From: Alphaproteobacteria bacterium
GTDB taxonomy: Bacteria > Pseudomonadota > Alphaproteobacteria > UBA8366
Reading direction: 5' to 3'
Length of the DNA stretch: 11,449 bases
Assembly: GCA_018665505.1 (NCBI GenBank)
Contig: JABJCS010000756.1
Coordinates: forward strand, 1 to 11,449
Position 1 is the first letter of the stretch, and each line of letters starts with the position of its first letter. The notes beneath the pieces are model-generated. The model searched no databases. It worked only from the letters and a program-made list of their open reading frames with translations, and was not told where the DNA came from. Made by a program: the position numbers and the translations under genes. Below are positions 1-6,042 of the stretch, one piece after another.

Positions 1-749
1 ACGGCCGCAAATGGTGGACGTCAGGCATCGGCGATCCCCGCTGTAAAATCATCATCTTCATGGCAAAGAATGATCCGAAAGCGGAGTCCTATAAGCAGCA
101 ATCGATGATCCTGGTCCCGACCGACACGCCCGGTATCAAGGTGCATCGGATGCTGACCGTAATGGGTTACGACGATGCCCCACACGGCCACGGCGAGGTC
201 GAGTTCAAGGACGTGCGCGTCCCTGTCTCAAATATGCTGCTTGGCGAAGGCCGGGGCTTCGAGATTGCTCAAGGCCGCCTCGGGCCGGGACGTATCCATC
301 ACTGCATGCGCTTGATCGGTGTCGCCGAACGCGCCCTTGAGCTGATGTGTAAGCGGGCGACCCAGCGCACAACTTGGGGCAAGACCCTAGCGGAACGCGG
401 CGTCACCCAAGAGCGGATTGCACAAGCCCGCATCGATATCGAGATGCATCGCCTGTTGGTGTTGAAGGCCGCGTACATGATGGACACGGTCGGCAACAAG
501 GCCGCACGCCAAGAGATCGCGATGATTAAGGTCGCGGCCCCGAACATGGCGCTCAACATTATCGACAACGCCATGCAGCTGCACGGCGGCGGCGCCATGA
601 GCCAGGAGTTCCCACTCGCCTATATGTGGGCCCGGGCGCGCGCGCTCCGCTTCGCCGACGGCCCGGACGAGGTGCATCGCCAGCAAATCGCTCGTTTGGA
701 ACTGCGGGCCCAGCAAAACTGGACACCACGCGGTAAGGACGTCGATTAA
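1..749 (+). CDS. Acyl-CoA dehydrogenase, ACAD10/11 type (5'-truncated by window edge)
   Basis: FAD-dependent alpha,beta-dehydrogenation of an acyl-CoA, in the cytoplasm. The frame is open from base 1; codons run from base 3 and there is no start in the window, so the ATG at 60 is internal. About 248 residues remain, so roughly 160 N-terminal residues of a usual ~400-residue protein are missing. It begins with the middle-domain motif GRKWWTSG followed by DPRCK. The C-terminal helical domain shows [45 protein letters not shown] and FADGPDEVH. These strings closely resemble remembered human ACAD10/ACAD11 sequences. The canonical EGT catalytic segment of medium-chain enzymes is replaced by DGP (Asp codon at 657), as in ACAD10/11, so this Asp is the likely catalytic base (inferred by alignment from memory). 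The kinase half of the animal fusion has its counterpart at 4696-5781. The substrate cannot be read from the sequence; 4-hydroxyacyl-CoA-derived substrates are a reasonable hypothesis. Confidence 0.95.
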   Translation, partial: GRKWWTSGIGDPRCKIIIFMAKNDPKAESYKQQSMILVPTDTPGIKVHRMLTVMGYDDAPHGHGEVEFKDVRVPVSNMLLGEGRGFEIAQGRLGPGRIHHCMRLIGVAERALELMCKRATQRTTWGKTLAERGVTQERIAQARIDIEMHRLLVLKAAYMMDTVGNKAARQEIAMIKVAAPNMALNIIDNAMQLHGGGAMSQEFPLAYMWARARALRFADGPDEVHRQQIARLELRAQQNWTPRGKDVD

Positions 750-777
750 GTAGAAACGCCTGTCATCCACCCATTCG

Positions 778-904
778 CGTCATTCCGGACGGCCCATGGG
801 GCGGATCCGGAATTAGGGCCTGAGCATTACCCAAGCGCGATTTTTCGTTTGGCTGGCCTCAAGCCATAATTCCGGGTTCCTGCTTTGCAGGCCCCGGAAT
901 GACG
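778..904. repeat. Pair of REP-like palindromes in opposite orientation (BIME-like)
   Basis: Two palindromic units lie just after the dehydrogenase stop. Unit 1 (about 778-815) starts CGTCATTCCGG and closes with CCGGAATTA; its arms ATTCCGGA/TCCGGAAT pair over 8 bp, with an inner GCCC/GGGC stem. Unit 2 (about 867-904) starts TAATTCCGG and ends CCGGAATGACG; it folds as ATTCCGGG/CCCGGAAT (8 bp) with an inner CCTGC-TTT-GCAGG hairpin. The outer 11-mers 778-788 and 894-904 are exact reverse complements, as are the inner 9-mers 807-815 and 867-875. Unit 2 is therefore an inverted copy of unit 1 with a different core. Elements with this CGTCATTCCGG edge are common between genes in alphaproteobacteria (family knowledge). 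Possible roles are transcript 3'-end protection or termination; there is no T-tract directly after unit 1. The rest of the 750-1033 gap is AT-richer sequence before the next gene in which I see no convincing promoter. Confidence 0.8.
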
Positions 905-1033
905 TGAGATGGCAAGGCCATTTCGGCATAATTTTCCTAATCCGAAATCATAAAAATTCTTCGTTGTAGCGACACGTATTAGCGCTCATCTTCCAAGCAA
1001 GCATTAGAATCCTTGCTCGATGGGAGCTCAGAC

Positions 1034-1303
1034 ATGTTGAACATATTCGAAGATCATCTCGCGGTCCGACGGCACTTCAACGCCGTCCCTCAATCGCAAT
1101 CACAGAACACTTTTACGCCCGTGGCGTCATTCATCTGTTGGCTTGGCGAACGCCGCAAGAGAGAGACCGTGGACCAACTTAACCCGGCTCTACTCACCGA
1201 TGTCGGACTCAAGCGGATCGGCGATATTGTTGTCGCGGCGGAGACGCCCGATTGCGCCAACGACGATTGCGCGGACATTTTCATCGGTCGCCGCGCGGCG
1301 TAA
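1034..1303 (+). CDS. Small DUF1127-like protein
   Basis: 89-residue protein. The core at about residues 36-67 (WLGERRKRETVDQLNPALLTDVGLKRIGDI, quoted in pieces: WLGERRKRE, VDQLNPALLTDVGL, KRIGDI) matches the DUF1127 pattern of an arginine-rich helix, then 'L..L....L.DIGL.R.DI'. DUF1127 proteins are short; some in alphaproteobacteria affect phosphate uptake, RNA turnover or stress responses, and their biochemical role is mostly unknown. Here the motif is preceded by about 35 extra residues and followed by a Cys/Asp-containing tail (CANDDCADIF). The frame opens at a TTG at 1013, but ATG 1034 is chosen because GGGAG at 1022-1026 sits 7 bases before it. No membrane segment or signal peptide is seen. 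It stands alone, with about 280 bases of non-coding sequence upstream and 79 bases before the DinB gene. The assignment rests on one short motif. Confidence 0.68.
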   Translation: MLNIFEDHLAVRRHFNAVPQSQSQNTFTPVASFICWLGERRKRETVDQLNPALLTDVGLKRIGDIVVAAETPDCANDDCADIFIGRRAA

Positions 1304-1382
1304 CGTGCCGCCGAAATTGCCCCGGCAGCGCGCCGTCCTATTCTCCATAGCCACGACCATCGGCTATCGGAGATAGGACGCT

Positions 1383-1916
1383 ATGTTGGCACATCCTCAT
1401 ATACTGGCGCAGTACAACGCTTGGGCGAATCAACGCCTGCACGGCATTTGCGCCGAGTTATCAGCGGAACAGGTCGCCAAAGATCGTGGCGCCTTTTTCG
1501 GCTCGATCCTGGGGACGCTAAACCACCTATTGCTGGTCGATATCCTCTACCGCGAGCGTATCGAGGGAATCGATTCCACGTTCACGGGGTTGAACGAAAT
1601 TCTGCACACGGATTTGGCGGCTCTTTCCGCCCATCACGCAGAGGAAGACGCCCGCTGGATTGCCCTCACGAAGGACGTAGATGCCGATCGCCTCGACGAG
1701 CCATTCGTGTTCTGGACCTTGGGCCTCGATAACCGCGACCGACGCGAAGTGCCGAAACACATTTATTTCACCAATCTCGCGCAGCATCAGGCGCACCATC
1801 GCGGACAGACCCACAACATGGTCAGCCAAGCCGGATTGAACCCGCCATCACTTGGCTACATTGATTTCCGCATGGAGCTGGACCGCTCGCTGATCACCAC
1901 CCCAGACGACGCCTAA
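1383..1916 (+). CDS. DinB-family putative metal-dependent protein
   Basis: 177 residues, the normal length for a DinB/YfiT-like four-helix bundle. The N-terminal helix ILAQYNAWANQRL (residues 7-19) is the typical DinB opening. The expected metal-binding histidines are present: H48 in LNHLLLVD, and H135 and H139 in QHQAHHRGQ, an H-x3-H pair on the last long helix. Family members bind a divalent metal, and several use low-molecular-weight thiols in transferase or detoxification reactions; the substrate of this one is unknown. The start is ATG 1383, with GGAG at 1369-1372 and AGGA at 1375-1378 upstream. The stop TAA (1914-1916) is followed after only three bases by the ATG of the flavoprotein gene, so the two are almost certainly co-transcribed and probably translationally coupled. 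That suggests they act on the same compound or stress. The family call is firm; any specific reaction is inference. Confidence 0.9.
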   Translation: MLAHPHILAQYNAWANQRLHGICAELSAEQVAKDRGAFFGSILGTLNHLLLVDILYRERIEGIDSTFTGLNEILHTDLAALSAHHAEEDARWIALTKDVDADRLDEPFVFWTLGLDNRDRREVPKHIYFTNLAQHQAHHRGQTHNMVSQAGLNPPSLGYIDFRMELDRSLITTPDDA

Positions 1917-1919
1917 TAG

Positions 1920-3146
1920 ATGGCGGATGTCGTCATCGTGGGCGGCGGCCAAGCCGGACTCGCTGCCAGTGTCTGCCTCTCCAGACTCAACATCGACCAT
2001 CTCGTCTTGGAGAAAGACGAGGTTGGCCGGAGTTGGCGCCACCAGCGGTGGGACAGCTTTTACATGAACACGCCGAACTGGACCCTGAACCTGCCGGGGC
2101 AGGATTACGACGGCTCCGACCCGGACGGGTTCATGAACCGCGACGAATTCGTCGACCTCCTGGAAGGGTACGCGAAACGCTTCGCGGTCCCGCTGCACCT
2201 GGGCGTCGAAGCGACAAGGGCCTCACCGACGGGGACCGGCTGGACGCTTGAGACTTCGGACGGCCCGTTGACGGCGCGGGCCTTGGTCATCGCAACTTCA
2301 ACCTATCAAGCTCCAAGCATTCCGGCGGTCGCCAAGAACCTCTCACGCGATATCGTCTCGCTCAGCGCTGCCGACTACCGCACGCCCGACATGTTGCCGC
2401 CTGGCAAGGCACTGGTCGTCGGCTCCGCGCAATCCGGCATGCAAATTGTCGAAGACCTGCACGCGGCGGGCCGAGACGTCCTCCTCTCGGTCGGCGAAGC
2501 TGGGCGGGTACCCCGGCGCTATCGGGGCCGTGACCTGAACTATTGGTACGACAAGACCGGGTTGATGGATCGCAAGGCGAGCGATTTGGCAGACCCGCGC
2601 CGCAAGTTTGGCGGGCAACCGCAAATCGCGGCCTGGCACACGATCAGCCTGCAAGGTTTTCACCGCAATGGCATCCGCCTGTTAGGCCGGGTCGACGGCA
2701 TTGATGGTACGATGCTCCATCTACGACAGGACTTACGGGAGAACATAGCGGCGGCTGACCGGCATTCGGAAAATTTCTGCAGCGATGTCGACGCCTATAT
2801 CGAGCGGAATAGCCTTTCATTCCCGGAGGACGAAGGCGACGACCCTATCCATGCACCCCTGGACGATTTAGAGCGGGTTCCGGAGCCCGACACACTCGAT
2901 CTAGCCAACGAAGGTATATCGTCGGTGATTTGGGCGACCGGCTTTCGTTACGATTATTCTTGGATTGAGGCGGATGTGACCGATGAGGTCGGCTACCCAG
3001 TGACGGAGCGCGGCGAGACGACGGCAGCCGGGCTTTACTTCCTCGGCCTCAATTTCCTGCACACACGAAAATCCGGCATCGTCTACGGTGTCGGCGCCGA
3101 TGCGGAACACGTCGCAGACCGCATCGGCATCTACCTCAGCAAGTAG
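1920..3146 (+). CDS. FAD/NAD(P)-dependent flavoprotein monooxygenase-like protein
   Basis: 408 residues with two dinucleotide-binding folds. The FAD site is at the very N-terminus (VVIVGGGQAGLAAS, GxGxxG at residues 8-13, then acidic E31 in VLEKDEVGRSW). The second, presumably NAD(P)H, site is GSAQSG at residues 168-173. An ATGF motif at 339-342 precedes the C-terminal part ending GLNFLHTRKSGIVYGVG. This architecture is that of CzcO/FMO-like oxygenases, which activate O2 as a flavin hydroperoxide to N-, S- or Baeyer-Villiger-oxygenate small substrates. I did not find a clear FMO fingerprint FxGxxxHxxxW/P, so a simple oxidoreductase remains possible. The region after the second Rossmann fold carries a RRYRGRDLNYWYDKTG stretch. 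The ATG lies three bases after the DinB stop, consistent with coupling. The 3' end is convergent with the NTF2-like gene, leaving only four bases. No signal peptide is seen; probably cytoplasmic. Confidence 0.88.
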   Translation: MADVVIVGGGQAGLAASVCLSRLNIDHLVLEKDEVGRSWRHQRWDSFYMNTPNWTLNLPGQDYDGSDPDGFMNRDEFVDLLEGYAKRFAVPLHLGVEATRASPTGTGWTLETSDGPLTARALVIATSTYQAPSIPAVAKNLSRDIVSLSAADYRTPDMLPPGKALVVGSAQSGMQIVEDLHAAGRDVLLSVGEAGRVPRRYRGRDLNYWYDKTGLMDRKASDLADPRRKFGGQPQIAAWHTISLQGFHRNGIRLLGRVDGIDGTMLHLRQDLRENIAAADRHSENFCSDVDAYIERNSLSFPEDEGDDPIHAPLDDLERVPEPDTLDLANEGISSVIWATGFRYDYSWIEADVTDEVGYPVTERGETTAAGLYFLGLNFLHTRKSGIVYGVGADAEHVADRIGIYLSK

Positions 3147-3150
3147 GCTT

Positions 3151-3558
3151 CTAGCCGGATGGAAGTTCCATAAGCCGGTCGACCAGCGCCGTATCGAGAT
3201 AGGCGGTTCCTTCGACGACCTTTCCGTCCTTGAAGGTCATCGCCCAGCTATAGCGGTTGCGATAGGGCGTGCCGTCCGCCATTTTCCCGCTGCCGTCCCA
3301 TCGAAAAACAAGCCGGTCGCCCTCTGTGATGATATCGACAATTTCGGGCGTTACCTGGCCGTCGATGCGTTTGCCGATTTTTCGAACCGCGTCGTCGATA
3401 AAATCCTGCCGGCTCGTGTAGGTGCCGGAAACCTCGGTCGTCCCGATGACGGTCCAATTCACATTCTCATCGAGAATTTGGTAGAAGGCCTCAGGGTTGC
3501 CCGATTGCCATTTGGCGACAGCGTCCTCGACGATTTTTCTATTTTGTTCCGCGCTCAC
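3151..3558 (-). CDS. Nuclear transport factor 2 family / SnoaL-like protein
   Basis: 135 residues, the usual single-domain length for the NTF2-like/SnoaL cone fold. Features are an N-terminal amphipathic helix (NRKIVEDAVAKWQSGNPEAF), then ENVNWTVIG and SGTYTSRQDFIDDAV, and the sheet strands IVDIITEGDRLVFRWDGSGKMADGTPYRNRY and FKDGKVVEGTAYLDT (strings shortened here to their key parts: TEGDRLVFRW, YRNRYSWAMTFKDGKV, EGTAYLDTALV). Members range from isomerases and cyclases to epoxide hydrolases and non-catalytic binding proteins, and nothing here fixes the activity. The start is GTG at 3556-3558 with GGAAGGG seven bases upstream; no better ATG exists. The gene is convergent with the flavoprotein and divergent from the MDR oxidoreductase, with which it shares a 92-base intergenic region containing a perfect inverted repeat. 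A functional link with those two redox enzymes is plausible but unproven. Confidence 0.88.
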   Translation of the reverse strand: MSAEQNRKIVEDAVAKWQSGNPEAFYQILDENVNWTVIGTTEVSGTYTSRQDFIDDAVRKIGKRIDGQVTPEIVDIITEGDRLVFRWDGSGKMADGTPYRNRYSWAMTFKDGKVVEGTAYLDTALVDRLMELPSG

Positions 3559-3601
3559 GATATTGCCCTTCCGTTTGTTTGCGTCAGTTTACGATATGGC
3601 A

Positions 3602-3619
3602 CGCCCACGGTTGTGGGCG
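3602..3619. promoter_or_regulatory. Perfect inverted repeat in divergent intergenic region
   Basis: CGCCCAC (3602-3608), spacer GGTT, GTGGGCG (3613-3619): a perfect 7-bp dyad in the 92-base gap between the divergent NTF2-like and MDR oxidoreductase starts. Flanking TGG and CCA allow a few more pairs after an unmatched stretch. It lies about 30 bases before the MDR start, so it could be a transcription-factor operator shared by both genes or a hairpin in the MDR mRNA leader. I could not assign convincing -35/-10 boxes here. Confidence 0.4.
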
Positions 3620-3650
3620 ATACCAATGAACGATTGAAAGGAAGTATGTA

Positions 3651-4589
3651 ATGCGGGCAGGGGGATTGATGACGCATGGTGGACCGGAAGTGCTTCAGGT
3701 CGTCGACGTGCCGGAAGTGCATGCGGGCCCGGGGCAGGTGCGCCTGCGGATCCATGCAGCAGCGGTGAACCCGACCGACACAATGGCCCGCAACGGCGCG
3801 CGCGCCGAACAACAAAAGGCCGACCCGCCGCCCTATATCCCCGGCATGGATGCGGCCGGGATCGTCGATGAGGTGGGCGACGGCGTCACCACCGGCGTGA
3901 AGGTCGGCGATACGGTCATGGCTATGGTATGCCCGACCGCGAGCCACGGTGCGTATCGCGAGCAGATCGTCCTCGACCAGCGGGCGGTCGTCCCTGCCCC
4001 GGCGGGCACGACCCATGTGCAGGCTTGTAGCTTGCCGATGAACGGGCTGACGGCGCGGCAATCCCTCGACTTACTCAACCTCTCTCCGGGTCAGGTTTTG
4101 GCGGTGACGGGTGCTGCTGGCGCCTATGGCGGCTACGTCATTCAATTGGCAAAGAGCGAGGGCCTCACGGTGATTGCCGATGCGTCGGATGCCGACCACG
4201 AACTGGTCTCGTCGCTTGGCGCGGATATCGTCGTCGCGCGCGGCAATGATGTCGCGACGCGGTTCCGCGAACATTTCCCCGACGGTGTCGATGGTCTCGC
4301 GGACGGCGCGGTTTTAAACGAAGCGGTGATTCCGGCGGTAAAGGACGGCGGTGCCTATACATCGGTGCGCCACTTCATGGGTGAACCCCAGCGAGGCATC
4401 TCGTTCACGGCTACCTCCGTGCGCAGCTACGACGGCGAATATGAGAAATTAGACACGCTGCGACAGCAGGCGGAAGCTGGCATTCTGACCCTTCGCATCG
4501 CGGACAGCATGCCCGCGGCGGAAGCAAGCGAAGCTCATCGGCGGCTCGAAGCGGGTGGTACGCGGGGAAGACTGGTGTTGGAATTCTAA
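3651..4589 (+). CDS. MDR-family NAD(P)-dependent oxidoreductase (quinone oxidoreductase-like)
   Basis: 312 residues, the normal size for a medium-chain dehydrogenase/reductase of the zeta-crystallin/QOR branch. The GroES-like N-terminal domain shows [10 protein letters not shown] (residues 35-44), [11 protein letters not shown] and VGDTVMAM. The Rossmann domain shows [17 protein letters not shown], then the nucleotide-binding GAAGAYGG at residues 154-161, and the C-terminal end is TRGRLVLEF. There is no zinc-ligand GHE motif and no cluster of four structural cysteines, so this is a non-zinc NADPH-type reductase acting on quinones or alpha,beta-unsaturated carbonyls; the exact substrate is unknown. 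ATG 3651 has a good AAGGAAG (3638-3644) six bases upstream. The gene is divergent from the NTF2-like gene. Its stop codon lies within the loop of the hairpin at 4574-4598, the first of two tandem hairpins marking the transcript end. Confidence 0.92.
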   Translation: MRAGGLMTHGGPEVLQVVDVPEVHAGPGQVRLRIHAAAVNPTDTMARNGARAEQQKADPPPYIPGMDAAGIVDEVGDGVTTGVKVGDTVMAMVCPTASHGAYREQIVLDQRAVVPAPAGTTHVQACSLPMNGLTARQSLDLLNLSPGQVLAVTGAAGAYGGYVIQLAKSEGLTVIADASDADHELVSSLGADIVVARGNDVATRFREHFPDGVDGLADGAVLNEAVIPAVKDGGAYTSVRHFMGEPQRGISFTATSVRSYDGEYEKLDTLRQQAEAGILTLRIADSMPAAEASEAHRRLEAGGTRGRLVLEF

Positions 4590-4621
4590 CCCAACACCGT
4601 TCCCCGGCCGAAGCGCCGGGG
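4574..4621 (+). terminator. Tandem hairpins at convergent transcript ends
   Basis: Hairpin A pairs GGTGTTGG (4574-4581) with CCAACACC (4591-4598) over 8 bp, with a 9-base loop that contains the stop codon of the oxidoreductase. Hairpin B pairs CCCCGGC (4602-4608) with GCCGGGG (4615-4621) over 7 bp with a 6-base loop. Neither is followed directly by a T-run; the nearest is TTTT at about 4639. They could form an inefficient or Rho-assisted terminator or a 3'-end stabiliser, between two convergent genes (stops at 4589 and 4696). A smaller dyad, AACGC-TATC-GCGTT (4670-4683), lies next to the opposite gene's end. Confidence 0.45.
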
Positions 4622-4695
4622 TCCAGGTCAGCGTCTGATTTTCATCACGGAACTAGGCAGGAGCCGGAGAACGCTATCGCGTTTCCGAGAAACCT

Positions 4696-5781
4696 TTATT
4701 TCCGACCGGACTGAACCAACTCCCATGCGACCGTCGCGCGGTCGAGACATTGGCTGCCGAGCGCCAAGGCATCCGACGTCGGTGTGTTGCCTTGCAGGCC
4801 CCGGTAGTAGACCCCTTGGACAATGGCGGCGAGGCGGAACAGCGACAGCACGAGATAGAAGTTCCAGTGCGGAATTTCCGTGAGGCCACGCGCCTTGCAA
4901 TAGCGGTTGACGTAATCTTCCTCGCTTGGAATGCCCGAGACCGCGGGATTATTTTCCATCAGATTTCCGCGCCGGGGATCAGGAGCGTAATAAGGCAGGC
5001 AATTATAAGCGAGATCCGAATACGGATTGCCGAGCGTGCCCAACTCCCAATCGACGACCGCCAGAACGTCGGCGTTGTCATGAGCGAAAATTATATTTTC
5101 CAAGCGGTAATCGCCATGGGCGAGGCAAGTCAGGCTGTCGTCCGGCATGTTCTCCGGCAGCCAGGCCATGAGCTTGTCCATGACGGGGAGGTCCTCGGTC
5201 TTGCTGGCCTCGTATTGCTGCGACCAACGCCGCACCTGGCGCTCGCAATAGCCGCCGGCGCGCCCGAAATCGCCGAGCCCGACCGCCGCATAATCGATCT
5301 CGTGCAATTCGGCCAAAATATCGGCCATGTTGTTGTAGATCTCACCGCGCTCTTGCGCGCCCAGGTCCGGCAGGTCGACGCCGCGAAAGACCCGGCCGTC
5401 CTTGAATTCCATGACGTAGAAAATCTGCCCGACGACCGACTCGTCCTCGCACAAGGCATAGGCCTTGGAGACCGGTACTCCAGTATTCGCGATGGCCGAG
5501 ATGATCTTGAATTCTCGATCGACCGCATGGGCCGAAGGCAGTAAGTCGCCCGGCGGTTTCTTGCGCAAGACGTAGCGCTTGCCGCCACCATCAGTGACCA
5601 TGAAGGTCGGATTGGACATACCGCCGCGAAACTGACTGAGCTCGAGCGGCGACGTGAACCCTTCGACATTCTCGCGCATAAAAGCTTCCAGCGCGGTGGT
5701 GTCGAACTTATGGGCTTCCTGGATCGGGACCGTTTGGTCCGTCGGTGTAATTGCTGCGATTTCTTCCATGACGAGACACAT
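4696..5781 (-). CDS. APH-fold phosphotransferase, ACAD10/11 kinase type
   Basis: 361 residues, protein-kinase-like fold of the aminoglycoside phosphotransferase family (COG3173-like). A glycine-containing N-lobe strand, FRGGMSNPTFMV, spans 51-62; VLRKKP at 71-76 holds the probable ATP lysine; E90 is its likely partner. The Brenner motif HGDYRLEN is at 222-229 (catalytic Asp224, metal-binding Asn229), followed by VVDWELGTLG with metal-binding Asp244. All catalytic residues are present, so it should be active. This subgroup is not for drug resistance: its relatives are the kinase domain of animal ACAD10/ACAD11 and bacterial enzymes such as LvaA that phosphorylate 4-hydroxyacyl-CoAs. The matching dehydrogenase is at the left window edge. 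The first ATG (5781) encodes MCLVMEE; the second ATG (5769) is equally possible, and neither has a visible Shine-Dalgarno. The start lies only about 33 bases after the tRNA terminator. Confidence 0.93.
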   Translation of the reverse strand: MCLVMEEIAAITPTDQTVPIQEAHKFDTTALEAFMRENVEGFTSPLELSQFRGGMSNPTFMVTDGGGKRYVLRKKPPGDLLPSAHAVDREFKIISAIANTGVPVSKAYALCEDESVVGQIFYVMEFKDGRVFRGVDLPDLGAQERGEIYNNMADILAELHEIDYAAVGLGDFGRAGGYCERQVRRWSQQYEASKTEDLPVMDKLMAWLPENMPDDSLTCLAHGDYRLENIIFAHDNADVLAVVDWELGTLGNPYSDLAYNCLPYYAPDPRRGNLMENNPAVSGIPSEEDYVNRYCKARGLTEIPHWNFYLVLSLFRLAAIVQGVYYRGLQGNTPTSDALALGSQCLDRATVAWELVQSGRK

Positions 5782-5814
5782 ATAGACCGGTTAAGGGGGA
5801 TCGGAATAGGGCTA

Positions 5815-5858
5815 AGAAAAAAGAGAAGGCCCGGTCTGCTATTGTGCGACCGGACCTT
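5815..5858 (-). terminator. Intrinsic terminator of tRNA-Ala
   Basis: Read on the minus strand, AAGGTCCGGTC (5858-5848) pairs with GACCGGGCCTT (5836-5826): 11 bp including one G-U pair, with an 11-base loop, followed at once by CTCTTTTTTCTT. It begins nine bases after the tRNA's CCA end, the classic position for a Rho-independent terminator of a single-gene tRNA transcript. It would also insulate the downstream phosphotransferase gene from tRNA transcription. Confidence 0.9.
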
Positions 5859-5866
5859 TTCGAAAC

Positions 5867-5942
<76 letters not shown>

Positions 5943-5975
5943 ATAGGGTTTCCCGCGGATTTCTCCGCTGGAGCC

Positions 5976-6006
5976 CTTATATCCTCGACACGTGCGGGAA
6001 ACTCAA
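5976..6006 (-). promoter_or_regulatory. Probable promoter of tRNA-Ala
   Basis: On the minus strand, TTGAGT (6006-6001) is followed by GATATA (5983-5978, 17-base spacer) or TATAAG (5981-5976, 19-base spacer, five of six matches to a -10 box). The expected start would be about 27 bases before the tRNA. The leader between contains GCGGA-GAAA-TCCGC (5968-5955), a 5-bp stem with a GNRA tetraloop that could guide 5' processing. The -35 match is partial, so this is a tentative call. Confidence 0.4.
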
Positions 6007-6014
6007 GCGGAAAT

Positions 6015-6042
6015 TTTAGCGTCCCACTGAAACCCCGCTAAA
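6015..6042 (-). terminator. Weak hairpin at end of decarboxylase gene
   Basis: On the minus strand TTTAGCG (6042-6036, overlapping the stop TAG) pairs with CGCTAAA (6021-6015) over 7 bp around a 14-base loop, followed by ATTT only. The stem is AT-containing and the T-run is short, so termination would be weak at best. It separates the decarboxylase from the tRNA-Ala promoter. Confidence 0.3.

Noticed and set aside
60..62. ATG at 60 as the start of the acyl-CoA dehydrogenase
   Set aside because: The upstream codons continue in frame to the window edge and encode the conserved GRKWWTSG motif, so this Met is internal.
3088..3651. Plus-strand 187-codon frame across the NTF2-like gene
   Set aside because: It overlaps the flavoprotein 3' end and lies antisense to the NTF2-like gene, which has a good GTG start with a Shine-Dalgarno and a recognisable fold.
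4750..5544. Plus-strand 264-codon frame opposite the phosphotransferase
   Set aside because: It is antisense to a gene with all catalytic motifs, and no known domain or ribosome binding site supports it.
4696..5781. Aminoglycoside resistance gene
   Set aside because: The fold is shared, but the sequence strings match the acyl-CoA-dehydrogenase-associated kinase subgroup rather than drug-modifying enzymes, and no resistance or mobile context is present.
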